Shown: positions 23,534 to 35,398, numbered from the stretch's first letter. The stretch is DNA of 64,000 bases from Adineta ricciae (GCA_905250025.1 CAJNOJ010000107.1:267071-331070), one strand, 5' to 3'. Made by a program: numbers and translations. Notes: generated by a model from the letters alone, not told the origin.

Positions 23534-24037
23534 ATGCTTTCATCAACATTTCGATTGTTAACACGGACTTCATCGTTCATACGACCCGTGATCGGCAGTC
23601 TTCCTCGTCGTTCGTTATTTCTCAAACCAACTCTTGTCAGTTTCAATGAGAAACATCGTCAACCGTCAATGATCATCAATCATATCCCAGTCCGTCAATC
23701 ACATGTTCACTATACTTATCCAATGATCGAAAGTCGTGTGATGCTTGTCTTACGTCTCTTTGACAAAATCGATGGAAATGCTTTACAATTGGATTCTAAG
23801 TTTGCTCAAGATCTTGGTCTTGATTCATTGGACATTGTGGAAATAACAGCGGCGTTAGAAGATGAATTCTGGACGGAAATTCCTGATGTGGATTCAGATC
23901 ATTTTGTAACACCTCGACATATCATTCAGTATTTATGCGACAAATATGATGTTTATGAACATGTGGAACCAGTGTCAGCTGGAAAGGAATATATGGAAGA
24001 AGCCAAAGCAGCTGCTGAACGTGCACATCATCATTAG
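23534..24037 (+). CDS. NDUFAB1: Mitochondrial acyl carrier protein
   Basis: A 167-residue single-exon protein. Residues 1-70 are basic and hydroxylated with few acids, as in a mitochondrial presequence (RLLTRTSSFIRPVIGSLPRRS). The ACP domain follows (about 75-150) with FAQDLGLDSLDIVEITAALEDEF; the Ser of DSL is the 4'-phosphopantetheine attachment site. In animals this protein carries lipoate-precursor acyl chains, is a subunit of complex I, and binds LYR proteins of Fe-S assembly. Unusual are a two-residue variation in EFWTEIPD, where most have EFxxEIPD, and a His-rich end (AAERAHHH). Confidence 0.92.
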   Translation: MLSSTFRLLTRTSSFIRPVIGSLPRRSLFLKPTLVSFNEKHRQPSMIINHIPVRQSHVHYTYPMIESRVMLVLRLFDKIDGNALQLDSKFAQDLGLDSLDIVEITAALEDEFWTEIPDVDSDHFVTPRHIIQYLCDKYDVYEHVEPVSAGKEYMEEAKAAAERAHHH

Positions 24038-24564
24038 ATTAACATTTTCTTTTGTCCCATAGATTTTGTTGATAAACTATCCTATCTCTTTCACAGAAAA
24101 GAATTTTATGATTAAAAGCATGTCTGAAACATATTTAATCATTGCAAAGTCAACTGAAGACGTTCTCTTTAGTCTCATTTCGAGCGTAAAAGATAACGAA
24201 TCGACTTATGAATAGATCATACAAAAGGCTAAAATGATGTATCCTAACAAAAAGAAAATATACAAGGTTTGTCTGCTCATCTTTCGACTATTTTGAAATG
24301 AACGAAGATAACTTTAGTTTAGAAAAGAAGCAAGTCATTAACTGTCCTTCCATGGATGAAGGTCTGCTGGGAGTACTCTGCTTGATTTTCACTCGCTCAT
24401 TCTCGAGAAAGTAGTGGTATTGTTCAAATGCGTTGATAGCTAGCGAACCCTTTTTACACTGCTCTGAAAACATCCATGTTATATCAATGAATGAAATTAT
24501 ATTTACTATGGACGACGGGCTATGTAAAATATCGAAATCGAAACTAGAATATCAATTTCAGATC
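24038..24564. other. Intergenic region
   Basis: Sequence between the ACP gene and SNRNP35. The last 100 nt are open in the SNRNP35 frame but show no similarity to the family and end in a TTTCAG acceptor before the ATG. Nothing else is seen. Confidence 0.5.
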
Positions 24565-25086
24565 ATGTTTCGTTCAACATGTTTTCAATGGGGATTTTAT
24601 GATCCTCAAATGTCTGGTTCAATCGATGGAACAGATCTAGTGCCACATGATCGAGCGCTGGTTCGTGCTTATCAATCAAAATATAAGCGCCCACATCGCT
24701 CGCCATCCACTTTATTCATCGGACATATTCCACCAACTTGTACAGAAGATGATTTAGCAAAAATCTTTCCTACTGCATCTCAAATCGAACTTATACGTGA
24801 TACTGTAACACGAGAATCGAAAGGTTATGCATTTCTCGACGGAAAAATTGATCGGAAGAAGGAATATCAATTCAATGGACATATCTTGTTAGTCGAAGAT
24901 GTTGCTTCGAAGAAGCTCGTGGGTTGGAAACCAAGACGTTGTGGAGGTGGCTTTGGAGGTAGAAAAGAATCAGGACAATTGAGATTTGGAGGCAGTCAAA
25001 GACCATTTAAACAACCGTATCATGTCAATGATCAAGTTAAACAACGATGGAAATATTTAGAAAAACAGCGAGATGAATTCAAATAA
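24565..25086 (+). CDS. SNRNP35: U11/U12 small nuclear ribonucleoprotein 35 kDa protein
   Basis: A protein of 173 residues from the ATG just after a TTTCAG at 24556-24561. Diagnostic segments are GSIDGTDLVPHDRALVRAYQ before the RRM, an RRM with RNP2-like TLFIGHI and RNP1-like SKGYAFLDGK, and the post-RRM motif GWKPRRCGGGFGGRKESGQLRFGG, nearly identical to vertebrate U11/U12-35K. This protein belongs to the di-snRNP that recognises U12-type introns. Two features are odd: the RRM is about nine residues shorter than the human one between RNP1 and beta-4, so the second helix is reduced, and the RS/RE-rich tail is missing. Confidence 0.9.
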   Translation: MFRSTCFQWGFYDPQMSGSIDGTDLVPHDRALVRAYQSKYKRPHRSPSTLFIGHIPPTCTEDDLAKIFPTASQIELIRDTVTRESKGYAFLDGKIDRKKEYQFNGHILLVEDVASKKLVGWKPRRCGGGFGGRKESGQLRFGGSQRPFKQPYHVNDQVKQRWKYLEKQRDEFK

Positions 25087-25348
25087 GACGAGATTTACAT
25101 AATTCAAATGATACTATACGAAATAAAGTCATTATTTCACTAACTCAAATTTTTTTTGTACGATCTTCACGAACCTGCATACAAAACACCTGACATTAAC
25201 ATATAGAAGATACACGAAAAACTTGACTCCAATGATAACTAGCGAACCCTTTTAATATCCAGTTTTCTTCACCTCTACTATGATGTATATCATCTGTCTG
25301 ATAACCAGTCACACACGAACTAGAATGACTATTTTATTTTCTTAAACA

Positions 25349-26016
25349 ATGCCGCGAAATGTTGAAATCAAAGCTCGAATCGATGGTACTCTTGATGAAC
25401 TAATCAGCCGTATTCAACCGTTAGCAGACGGTCCTCCCCGTCACTTGACTCAGAGTGATACTTTTTTTGCTTGTCCGACTGGCGGCAGACTTAAACTACG
25501 AATTGAACAAGTACGATTTGGACTGAACTTGAATTAATGGAAGTTTTCTCATTTTGTACAGAATTCTCCTGCTCAATTGATCTACTACGAACGAAATGAT
25601 GTTGCATCATTAGCGGTTCCAAAACTTTCCGACTATTCAATTGCGCCTATTTCTCATCCAGATGAGTTGAAAGTGAGAAATATTACGAAAACCAGCCGAA
25701 CATCCATTGACGTAGAATGTGTTTTTGTATTCAGAAAGTTTTATCATTGGCAATGGGTGGAATTCGTGGTCAAATCGATAAAGACCGAACAGTGCTCTTA
25801 ACTGGCCAGGGACAAACACGAATACATCTCGATCGGGTCAAAGGTCTTGAATCAACAATTTTTATTGAACTCGAAGTTGTCTTACGTGATGATCAAACAG
25901 CAGAACAAGGACAACTGATTGCCAAGGATTTATGTGAAAAAATAGGCATTGAAGAAAAAAATCATATAAAATGTGCTTATGTTGACTTACTATTAGAACA
26001 ACAGAGTAAGCAGTAA
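25349..26016 (+). CDS. CYTH-domain phosphohydrolase/cyclase-like protein
   Basis: Three exons join in phase, with introns at about 25512-25561 and 25672-25734. The opening PRNVEIKARIDG is the ExExK-type signature of the CYTH triphosphate tunnel metalloenzymes. GGRLKLRIEQ, LIYYERND and IELEVVLRDDQ supply the alternating acidic and basic strands lining the tunnel. The family includes class IV adenylate cyclase (CyaB), thiamine triphosphatase and inorganic triphosphatases. The ExExK with GRLKLR and YYERND resembles the CyaB-like branch found in many animals and bacteria. Substrate cannot be told from sequence. Length about 180 residues, normal for the family. Confidence 0.8.
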
Positions 26017-26135
26017 AAAATATAACTTTGTCAACGTTTCCTAACTACAACTCTCTTCAAACGATTGGTTGATCTTGACTTTTAAAAAAACAGACTTATG
26101 ATACATATTTATTTGATAGAAGAATATAGAGAAAA

Positions 26136-27176
26136 CTAAACCGGTTTGTTTTTTTCCTCTAATATATGACTAATATGCTTATCAAGTTGTTTAGTGGTGG
26201 GTAATTTACCCAGGGAAGTTAATATATCAGTATAATATTGAATTTGAAGTTCTTGCTTTTCCATCGCTTGTTGTGTCTGTCGTTTTTCCTCTAGTAAAAT
26301 ATCTTTTGCTTCTTGAATTTTTTTCATTAGCAAGCGATTCTTCAAAGTTATCGAATGAGCAACAGCGTGAATAGCTCGAACGATCTTCCACAAGCGTAGA
26401 ATAACAATAGCAGCTGCAGCACGTCCTGCTCTACCTATTTGACCATAATGAAAATATAGTTCCATCACAAACGATGCACATACGATTAGTCCATCGAGTA
26501 GATACAATGGATTTTTGAAATATCTCCATCCAAATCCATAGAACGAAATCAAAACTTCGGCGACAAATAAAGTCAATAGTAAAACAGAGAAGTAAAATAA
26601 AAACAAATCAGCGCGGACCAAACTATCCGAGTGTCCGAGTAAACATGTATCACGTTGTTCAGTTATATTGTACTCTTTCATTTCCTCGTCAGTCAAACAT
26701 GGTGAAGACAATTGTGCTAAACAGAGTAATAGAGAATAGTTTGAATTGATGTTTTTTTTTTGGGTTTAATTGAACATACCGAGTATAAGATCGACGAGAA
26801 CAACGATCAGATCTGTCACGACTAACAAAATAACAATGTAATGAAACGTTGGTTGTTGAAGATAATTTGTTATTCGTCGACGAAACGCTCTCAAAGAGTC
26901 TAGTGGAGATGTTATGAGCGCCTGTTCATCTTGCGAAGGCTCTTGTTCTTCCAAAGAAATTCTCTTCAGTTCATCGATGATACTATTTAATTTGATTTCG
27001 CCTTGTGATGTACGAGGTACAATTTGGCGATTAAGAGTTCTCACTTTTGCCCATTTACTCATCGGCTTTGCAGACGTACCTTCATTTTCATACGTATTAG
27101 GCACATCCTCGACATGTGCTGATGAATCTGTGAACGGCGTCGGAACGACATATATCGTTGATTCGTCGAGTTTCAT
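26136..27176 (-). CDS. HVCN1: Voltage-gated proton channel Hv1
   Basis: Two exons join at a phase-1 intron of about 65 nt (26715-26780). Residues 1-110 are a polar cytosolic N-terminus. S1 follows, with VVTDLIVVLVDLIL; its Asp aligns with the selectivity-filter Asp112 of human Hv1. S2 and S3 contain LFVAEVLISFYGFGWRYFKNPLYLLDGLIV, with the conserved Glu and Asp countercharges. S4 is ILRLWKIVRAIHAV, spacing Arg-Lys-Arg where human has Arg-Arg-Arg. No pore domain follows; instead a heptad coiled coil (KKIQEAKDILLEEKRQTQQ...) expected to dimerise the channel. It extrudes H+ across the plasma membrane or endomembranes. Length about 327 residues. Confidence 0.9.
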
Positions 27177-28907
27177 ATACTAGAAATCTAAGAAGAATCA
27201 ATTCAGTAATTATTAGCAGCACATCATGTGGATAAGACTGATTTGAACTAACAAAGAGAATCATTTGAATCTGAATGGTTTCCACAAAAAGAAAAGATTT
27301 AAATGAGAATAATAGATGCGAAGTTTGCTGTACGAAATAAAAAAAAACAAGAGGTGTAAATAGTGGAGGACTTGTTGTATTGAATTGAGTTTTGTTTTTA
27401 ATGATCTATCAACAGCTGATCTTTATTTCTCGGTAACTACAATCCAGAAAAACATCTCTATGATCACATTTTATCAATTCGATCAAGAGAAAATGATGCA
27501 TCTATTATTTGCATTAGAAACTTCTCATGGGAAAGGAAAAAAATGCGATGACATTCAAAGTACATAGCTGCCGACCTGTAATATATATTTTAAAAAATCT
27601 ACCTGCTTTCACGTTCTATTCTAACAAAATATTGTTTGTTTCTCATACTAGTTTACTCCATTTTGTGTTAGTTACGACTTTTTCTTTTACTTCCTCTTGT
27701 AAATACGGCATCAATTGTCAGAAATTTTTCTTCTTTTTGAATGCGAACACGTAATGGTTTTCTTCAATTTTCTTTTTTTTTTAAAGATCTTTCAATGAGA
27801 CAAAGAAAAATTAATTTGGAACTGTTGCTTTCTGTTTATCAAAGAGAAAGAAAGTTCATTAGTGTGAAAATTTTTCTTTATTTTCTTATCAATGACTCAT
27901 CTGAATAAAACATTCATGTCACTATTCGACGGTTTCATTGGACTACGGTCATTCAGGAACTCGATATCAATTATTAACTTCAAGTATTCGGTAGTTCCAT
28001 TTAGAAAGTCATGTTAACAATGTAACGATTGTAAGAAACACGGGATATCTTTTAGTTCTTGTCCCAGTGGTTGTCCAGATAAGGATTCGAAAAGAATGGA
28101 TCCACTAACATCAATCAACGTAAATAGAAAAACGAAAAGGCCTGACAACTCGAGGGAAAGGAAGAGAGAAAAGATAAGAAAATGCCAATGTATTCGAGAG
28201 AAGATCGAATCTTAATAAATTTATTCGACGTATGATCACGATTCCTCTCGTACGGAACATCATTGATCCCTAACCTATTCCCATCTCGCGCTATTACCAC
28301 TTTTATTATGTGATCAGTTATAGTAAAAAGTATTGTCTAGTAAGAGTTTTATTATGTATCGCTTTTTACACAACCAGACATGAGGAAAGTAGAAGAACAA
28401 AATTATGCTTTTTCATTTTTACTTTATCACCTGAACTAATGACTAATTTAAATGCAAGTAGTTCTCGCTTCTCATATCATATGATTAATGCTGTAAGTTT
28501 GTCATCAATTTCTCCGTATGTTTTTCCTTCTCTGAGATCACACGAGAAATCGTAACACACATGTTAGCAACATTTAAATAGTAATGAATTAACTCTCAGG
28601 AAAAAATATGCATAAGAAGGAAGATTTGCTCGAACGTTACGAATAAAATGTTATTTGCATAACAAGAAGTACTTCATTCATTCATCAGCACGGTATCTCA
28701 TTAGATAATTCTTGTTCCATTCGTTTTCGTTTTAATAGAAATATTGTTCGTATAGGACATCTTTTCCGCATAGAGAATATCCATCCCTACTGGACAATCT
28801 CTTATTGGTTCAATATTATGATATTGCTATGCCAATAAATTTTTTTCCTGTTCTGCCTTTGTCTATGTATTCATATATATACGACTAATTGTGAATTACA
28901 ATCGGTA
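27177..28907. other. Intergenic region, 1.7 kb
   Basis: AT-rich sequence between the divergent Hv1 and the unknown small gene. Several short open frames have no domain or codon support. TATA-like TATATATAC at about 28873 lies some 30 nt upstream of the ATG at 28908. No RNA gene or mobile element is recognised. Confidence 0.45.
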
Positions 28908-29579
28908 ATGACTGACCAACGTTTGAAATTCTGTGGTGTTCCACCACCCGTCGCACCTCGTCGTAGTCGACAAAACAGTGCATGCAGTACACAAAGTAGC
29001 GTTCGCTATGCTGTGTAAGTATGATCATTGTTCCTGATTCTTTCATTATGTTTCTGTTTCATTTCGAAGATTCATGCCTCCATCACCTTTGCCATCAGCA
29101 CCTGTTCGTCGCCGTCGTGTCATTGAATCTGTACATTTACATGTCGAACGAAAGTAAATGGAGTGTGCTGTTTCGGAATGATCTTATTATTTACATTTAC
29201 TAATTATAGGAAGAAAACATTTGAGAAAATAGTAGATGCAATGAAAGGAATAAAACCTGTGACGATGCATGAATTAGGTTTAGAATTTCTTCGTGTTTAC
29301 GATGGAAGATTCAACTATCGTGAAGGACATACAGTAAGCGAATACTGATCTAATCACTTACACATTATCTACGTCTGTTTTCATCTAGTTTGTAATGCCA
29401 TACAGAAAGAAAACATGGTATTTAGTAATTGATAAGATCACATGTAAGTGAAAATCTTTCTGTTACTGTGTAAACGAAATTTTCTTTTTACAGGTGTTGA
29501 TTGTCCGGTTGGTGAGGTTGGACCACGGTCAGTACTGATTCTCAATTATAAAAATCAATATACAAGTGTACATGTTTAA
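28908..29579 (+). CDS. Unknown small multi-exon protein
   Basis: Five short exons can be chained in phase. They read MTDQRLKFCGVPPPVAPRR..., then FMPPSPLPSAPVRRRRVIESVHL, then KKTFEKIVDAMKGIKPVTMHELG...RVYDGRFNYREGHT, then FVMPYRKKTWYLVIDK, then VDCPVGEVGPRSVLILNY...VHV. The stop is at 29577-29579. Introns are about 50-60 nt with GT..AG ends. The N-terminal third is Pro/Arg/Ser-rich and probably disordered; the C-terminal two-thirds look like a small folded alpha/beta domain. I do not recognise the family. Consistent splice phases and a TATA-like element upstream support a real gene. Confidence 0.5.
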
Positions 29580-30100
29580 TCAATTGAATTCACATTCACA
29601 ATTCCATGTTGCTGAAAACGAAGCTACAAATCATTTCTTTTGTTTTTTTTTCTTCCTCAATAGAATTCGATATCTTGTTTGATTTCTACATGTAAATAAT
29701 AGAAATAAAGTGTTAGAATGCATCTTTTCTCCTTCAATAGATACATATGCACCGATTTTCAAGACATCTATAGCACGAGCCACTTGAAAAAATCCGAATT
29801 TATGTCGTTTCATCGCACATTACAGTTTATGATAGAATTTTATTGATTGTGGAAAAAATGATCAATTAAAATCGAGTGTCCAATAATACCCATTTTGGAC
29901 TTAGAAAAAAAAACTCGTAAAATAGTCTATGATCGTTGATTTGTATTTGATCATTTCCATCAAATAGATTCCAAATGATACTTCCCGTTGTTTGCAAACA
30001 GTTTTCCATACCGTAATGAAAAACTCTCTTGATTGAATAATAGAAAATTATGTACAGAGACACGAATCTATTTACATCGATAAAACGAAAACGGTTGTGT
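29580..30100. other. Converging 3' flanks
   Basis: T-rich and A-rich sequence between the 3' ends of the unknown plus-strand gene and the Rheb-like gene on the minus strand. No supported gene. Confidence 0.5.
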
Positions 30101-31037
30101 TTAGGAAAGAGTACATGTAGGTTTTGATCGATCTTTCCCTGCTGTATTCCCGTTCGACTTCCGATTGAAACCATTCCGAGATGATAATGGAGACGATGCG
30201 GGAGAGCTGTTTTCATTTGGACGCGTTTTGACTGAAGTTTCTTGAAGTTCATTGTCTGTCGGATCAATGTTATTCATCGACTGAATACATTTTTCGAACA
30301 TCTTTTTCACGGCCTATTGAACAAGATTCAGAAAATAAATATCCAACATTCTTTGTTTACCTCAAGATCCATCGCCGATGCTTCGATATAGTGCACATTC
30401 CATGCACGAGCTAATGAACGACCTTCCTCCGTTGAGACAACTCTAAATTAAGATATTCATCGTGTTCAAAGATCGAAACTAAGCAATTCGGCTCTTACCG
30501 TTCATCTTTTCGATCGATTTTATTCCCCACCAGCACCACAGGTATGCTAAAAACGAGCAAGAATAAACATAGATGAACTATTCGAATCATCAAATATGGA
30601 AAAAGCTTTCATACCGAAGTGAAGCACTTGTTGAAATAATCTTATCTCGAATTTTCGATACCATTTCAAAACTAAATACAAGAACATATTTCGAAAACAC
30701 TAGAAAATACAGATCTTCAACTAACCTTTGTCGATCATCGATCGCATAGATAAGTATATAAGCATCACTATTATCGAAATCACTATGATTTATTGAATAT
30801 TGATCTGATCCAGCATTGTCAACAATGACTAAATCATATTGTTCACCTCCAATCACACACTGATGTTGAAGATCTAAAAAGCCAAACTTCGTTCGATGTT
30901 AACAAGTTATTGATCTTACTTGTTTTTATGTTTGGATCATATTCATTGTAAAATTGGCTGTAAACGAAATGATGAGCAATGGATGATTTGCCCACACCAG
31001 GATATCCCAGTAGAGCTATTTGTCTATGTCGACGCAT
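30101..31037 (-). CDS. Rheb-like small GTPase with CAAX end
   Basis: Six or so exons with roughly 50-nt introns. G1 is GYPGVGKSS; switch I reads NEYDPNIKT; G3 is VDNAGSDQYSI; G4 is VGNKIDR; G5 is EASAMD. The pattern ERVVSTEEGRSLARAWN and DQYSINHSDF places it near Rheb (ERVISYEEGKALAESWN, DEYSIFPQTY). The protein ends in CTLS, a CAAX box favouring farnesylation, after a Ser/Asn-rich hypervariable tail. Rheb activates TORC1 on lysosomes. Unusual substitutions: the switch-I Thr (DPTI) is Asn, and DTAGQ is DNAGS, losing the residue equivalent to Ras Gln61. It may hydrolyse GTP poorly or signal differently. Confidence 0.75.
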
Positions 31038-31257
31038 AGTAGTTTGCTTTTGAAAAAGAAATCTTTGTTATCTACAACAAAATATTCAATTATCACTTAA
31101 AATGAACTAAAACACCACACAACAATATTCCGATTCTCAAATTCCTTGAATGTCGAATAAATATGCGAAAAAAAAAAGAATTGTTTTGATTAGCGATTTA
31201 TAACAGAATGAAGCCAATAAATGGAAAAGTTGAGATTCAGAAAAATCAACAGTTTGT

Positions 31258-33456
31258 TTAGAGTTCATCACGAAATGAATAGCGTTGACGATTTGGTGAT
31301 AAGCGGACAAAAACAGATTCAGGGGGTACTGATGGATCTGCACCGTGTTTCAGGAACTGATTGGCAGCATTGGCAGATGCCGATGCATCTGAACTTGTCT
31401 TTGGAATATGTTTACTTTTTGAATCTCCACTCTCCTAAAATAAATAGAAAAAAAAACGTTTGTATAAATACATCGATTGTTGGAGAAATCGTGATAAAAC
31501 ACGTCCGTCAGAATAGCGAAGGAGTGATTCATGGAATGAAATTGATCCATGTTCGATAGTGGGAAGAAAAAAAAGAGTATTGGAGAGAAGGTTTTACCCC
31601 AACGGATGGAACGGTCGTTGTTGGTTGCGTTGGCGGTGGCGGGTTATGAAAGTCACGATGAAGCTTTTCCGAGTGTAGATCTTTGACGAATTGTAATAAT
31701 TTACCGTCTTTTCTGTAAAGAAAAACTCATCTATCGACTCGAGTTGTGCTTCGAATGAAAAACTTACGACATTTCATTGATGTCCGGAAAGAGGAACATA
31801 TGTTTGAAGCTGTCGATTGCTAGTAAAGGTAAATCATTGAGCGATTTGCCTAGATGTTGAAGCGGATGAAGAAACTGAGCACCATCTGCATGTAAACAGT
31901 TGACACTCGCTAGAAAGAAAAAGGAACGAAATTAACTGAAAATCTCGTTTGAAACTAATCGTTTTTTTTTTACATCTTTCGCTCATCAATTGTTTGGCAA
32001 CTTCGCGTTCGAATGCAACGACCGAATCATGATCGTCAGCTTTATGAAAAAGAATAAGAAATGGTAAGCCTTCGTCTGTTAATTCTTCAGCATTTGCGAA
32101 TGTTATTTCACGAACTAATGGTACACATTTTTCACGAGACCATGTCAATAGTGATTCTTGTTGATTAATCAGACCAGTATAATATGTTTCTTTTTCGTTC
32201 AATGCTTGTACTGGACGATAATAAATGACATCATTTGATGGACGTTCATTTTTGAAATCATCCCTAAATATATCGATCGTTTCTATTGATCAGTATAAAC
32301 ATGAATGTGGTAAGATGAGAAGTTCGTATGTGAATGGAATTTCTATATAAGAGGACAACAGTTCTTTTCTTTTTGACAGATGATTCTATCCTCTCTCGAA
32401 TCGTTTGACAGTTTCGATTGGATCCTTGTCGACTATCTCATAGCGGAAGACAACACGTAATTAACAGAACGCACCGTGTGAACTCGTGGCTCGATAGAAC
32501 GGAATAAGTTCGTAAATTTATATTCGATAGAAAAATATTTATGTTGCAAATTAATAAGCTTCAGTGGAAATCGAGTAAAATCAACAAATAGAGATATAAA
32601 GAATGTCCTTGGTATGTCTGAGGGGAGCTGTTCTTTAGCGTATGTCAATTTTCTTTCATTCATAATTCGTCGATGCTTGGCAAGTCTCTCAAGTAACGAG
32701 TGTCATCATAGGTATTGTAATCTATTCTTACAGCTAGTGAACTTTTCGAACATACTTATTTGTCGATGCAACAAAGTTACATTCATCGCGAAGTAAGCTG
32801 GCGACTTTGATAAATGTTTTGTAATTTTCTGAATTCTCATCGTCGAAATGGCCAACAACATAACGTTTTTTCGAGTCTAATGTATATAGATCGCTTGGTG
32901 ATGCTAATCTTGTAATCGATGTTTCAATTTGTTTTCTGAGAAAGTCCATAAAAGCATCAGCTTGTCTACAAAAGCAAACTATCATGCGACAGGTCTGTCA
33001 ACATCGGAAGTTTCTCTTACCTTGCCCCACGATATTCTCGTTTCGTCATAACGCCGTGTCGATATAATTTCAATGTCGGGTATTTGTTCACGTGATATTT
33101 CACAGCAATTGCATTTTCAGCATCACAATCAACTTTTCCGATGGCAATGAGACCATGTTGCTAAAAATAATCACCGTCGATCATTTTTTGTCAGAAGAAA
33201 GAAAACGAAGCACATACAGGAAATTCTCTTGCTACTTTATCAGCTAATTCGTTATAGATCGGATCAAGCATTTGACTGAATCGACACCAATTTGCATAAA
33301 AATTAATAAATACTACTTCATATGATGCTAAATTACACGTTTCATTACAGATACATCTAGTCATTCATTTTCGGAGAACTTACAAAGAATCGAATCAATA
33401 TTACTACTTGTTAATTGTATAGCACCACCATTCACAGAAGTCAGATAAACTAAAAC
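31258..33456 (-). CDS. ERP44: ER resident protein 44 (thioredoxin family), 5' incomplete
   Basis: Exons run from about 33456 down to the stop at 31258. The first thioredoxin domain has FINFYANWCRFSQMLDPIYNEL; the CRFS active-site variant is specific to ERp44. KVDCDAENAIAVKYHVNKYPTLKLYRHGVMTKREYRG follows. The second and third thioredoxin-like domains contain LDSKKRYVVGHFDDENSENYKTF and PFLILFHKADDHDSVVAFE. The C-terminus is a long Ser/Ala-rich tail, then PPESVFVRLSPNRQRYSFRDEL, where RDEL is the ER retrieval signal. ERp44 retrieves Ero1, adiponectin and IgM from the early secretory pathway. The signal-peptide exon lies upstream (33460-33730), but I could not join it in phase. Confidence 0.88.
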
Positions 33457-33940
33457 CTAGAAAAATGATAAGATTGTTTATGTCAATATCTGCAAACAGT
33501 CGATTTTCGTTCGTTGTCTTACTAAGACAAAAATCGATCTCGATTGTTTATTCCACATTGGCAGAGCAGCTTAACAGGAGAACGAATAACGAGTATTTTA
33601 GAGATCTAAAACGAACGTTTTTGTTTTCAATTATAATTTATCGAAATCGTAACGAATCGAATCATCAGTCGCTATTTCGTCGTAGACAAAGGAAAACAAT
33701 AATGCTGGCAAAATCCGTCATCCAATGAATACCGTGTCGCTAGTAGTCACGAACAAAACTTGTTTTGTTCTTTTTATTTGAAATTCTTTCATTTTTCTTA
33801 GTAAAATTTCCCATTTTTGACAATTTTCGAGCAAATGCATTAATGTGTCTTTTTTTCATTGGATTGAGAAGTTATCAATGTCGGAACACTCACGATTCTC
33901 TCATCTGTTCTAACTTCAATATTTATCTAGTCAAATCACT
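33457..33940. other. Upstream region of ERp44 and CCDC6
   Basis: Divergent interval. It should contain the ERp44 signal exon on the minus strand; a candidate begins with ATG at about 33720 and is hydrophobic (DFASIIVFLCL), but its donor is unclear. Promoters for both genes are expected here. Confidence 0.45.
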
Positions 33941-35398
33941 ATGAGTACTGAAAAGTAAGCTACAATGAGAAAATGTGCAATCTCTAAAGTACAGTTTCTT
34001 ACCTAGCACAATTCCAAATGACAGTGAATATGAGTCTGACGTTTCGTCGATAACGGATTCTTCGGCAGCAAACATTAATGAATCGAATTTGAGTTGTGAA
34101 CATTTAGCAAAACGTATTGATTCGATAAGTCAAGAGAATCGTGTTCTCCAAGTCGAAGTTCAAACATACAAATTACGTTTGAAATCTGCCCAACAGGAAA
34201 TAAAACAATTGAAACAGTTCGTTGCTCGACATGAATTTCTCGACGTATTCATATGTTGTGATTTCTAGTGCAAGTGTGAATATGCAAGTGAAGACTGAAC
34301 AAGAAGAAGAGTTCATTTCGAATACATTGTTCAAGAAGATTCACGAACTAAAAAAAGAAAAAGAATCGTTAGCGAATAATTACGAACGCGAAGAGGAATT
34401 TCTCACCAATGATCTGACGAAGAAATTACAACAAATTCGAGATGAAAAGCAGTCTCTAGAACAATCATTAGCACACGAACAAGCTTCACAAATTAGTCAA
34501 CTCATGAAACGAATCAATCGTTTAGAAGCCGAAACAACTAACAAGCAAAACACGCTAGTAAACCGTCTCTTATTCAATATTTTCAGTCTCATTCTCTTCT
34601 CTTCTCCTGATAGGAACAATTGAGACGCGAAAAAATCGAATTGGAAAATACACTTGAGAAAGAACAAGAGTCTCTAGTCAATCGTCTATGGAAACGAATG
34701 GAAAAACTGGAAACGGATAAAAAGTTACTTCAATCGCAAATCCAACACACGGTAAAGCTCTACTTCTCCTTTCCGAGAGCATTCATTGAGTAGAAATCAT
34801 CTCAGATAACATTGTTACTCGAAAGGAATGTTGAGACAGATAACATTTTTCACGCATCGAAGTCAAAACTTGCACGTGAAAGTATGTTCGATGTTTTTAG
34901 ACAGTTAATTCATCTTCTTCGATTGAGTTAACTTCGAATGAACAAATTCCATCGAATACAAATTATGCTGAGCAATTACGACATGAAGTCGAACAACTTC
35001 GTGCAGAATTAGTCAATCAACAAGAAAAGCATCAAGCGAAATTGAAAGAAATTCTTCAAGAAGAACAAAATGCTCGTGAAGAAAACTTACGGTTACAAAG
35101 AAAGCTACAAGTCGAAGTCGATCGTCGTGAACAACTTTATCGACAATTAAGTGAAAGCGAATCATCCTTGGAAATGGATGAAGAACGAGCTCTGAACACT
35201 AAAATCAAATCCAGTGCCAAACATGATCCGTTAAGAATAAGTTCGTCGTCGTCGTCATCATCTCAACATAATCTCGCACGGTCGCGAACAGCATCTAGTC
35301 CAGCATTTAGTCTTCATCAAAGTAACGAACATCTCCAGCGAACAAGACTGCCATCAAATAGTTTAGATACAAATAATAATGATAACAGCATGGAATGA
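33941..35398 (+). CDS. CCDC6: Coiled-coil domain-containing protein 6
   Basis: A tiny first exon (33941-33954, MSTE) is followed by exons from about 34007, 34270, 34615, 34920 and on to the stop at 35396-35398. The coiled coil contains family-specific blocks: [63 protein letters not shown], and [12 protein letters not shown] followed by [15 protein letters not shown]. These match vertebrate CCDC6 in order and spacing. CCDC6 is a 14-3-3-binding scaffold linked to PP4/ATM signalling and CREB1 repression. The C-terminal Pro-rich SH3-binding region of vertebrates is replaced by a Ser-rich tail. Confidence 0.9.
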
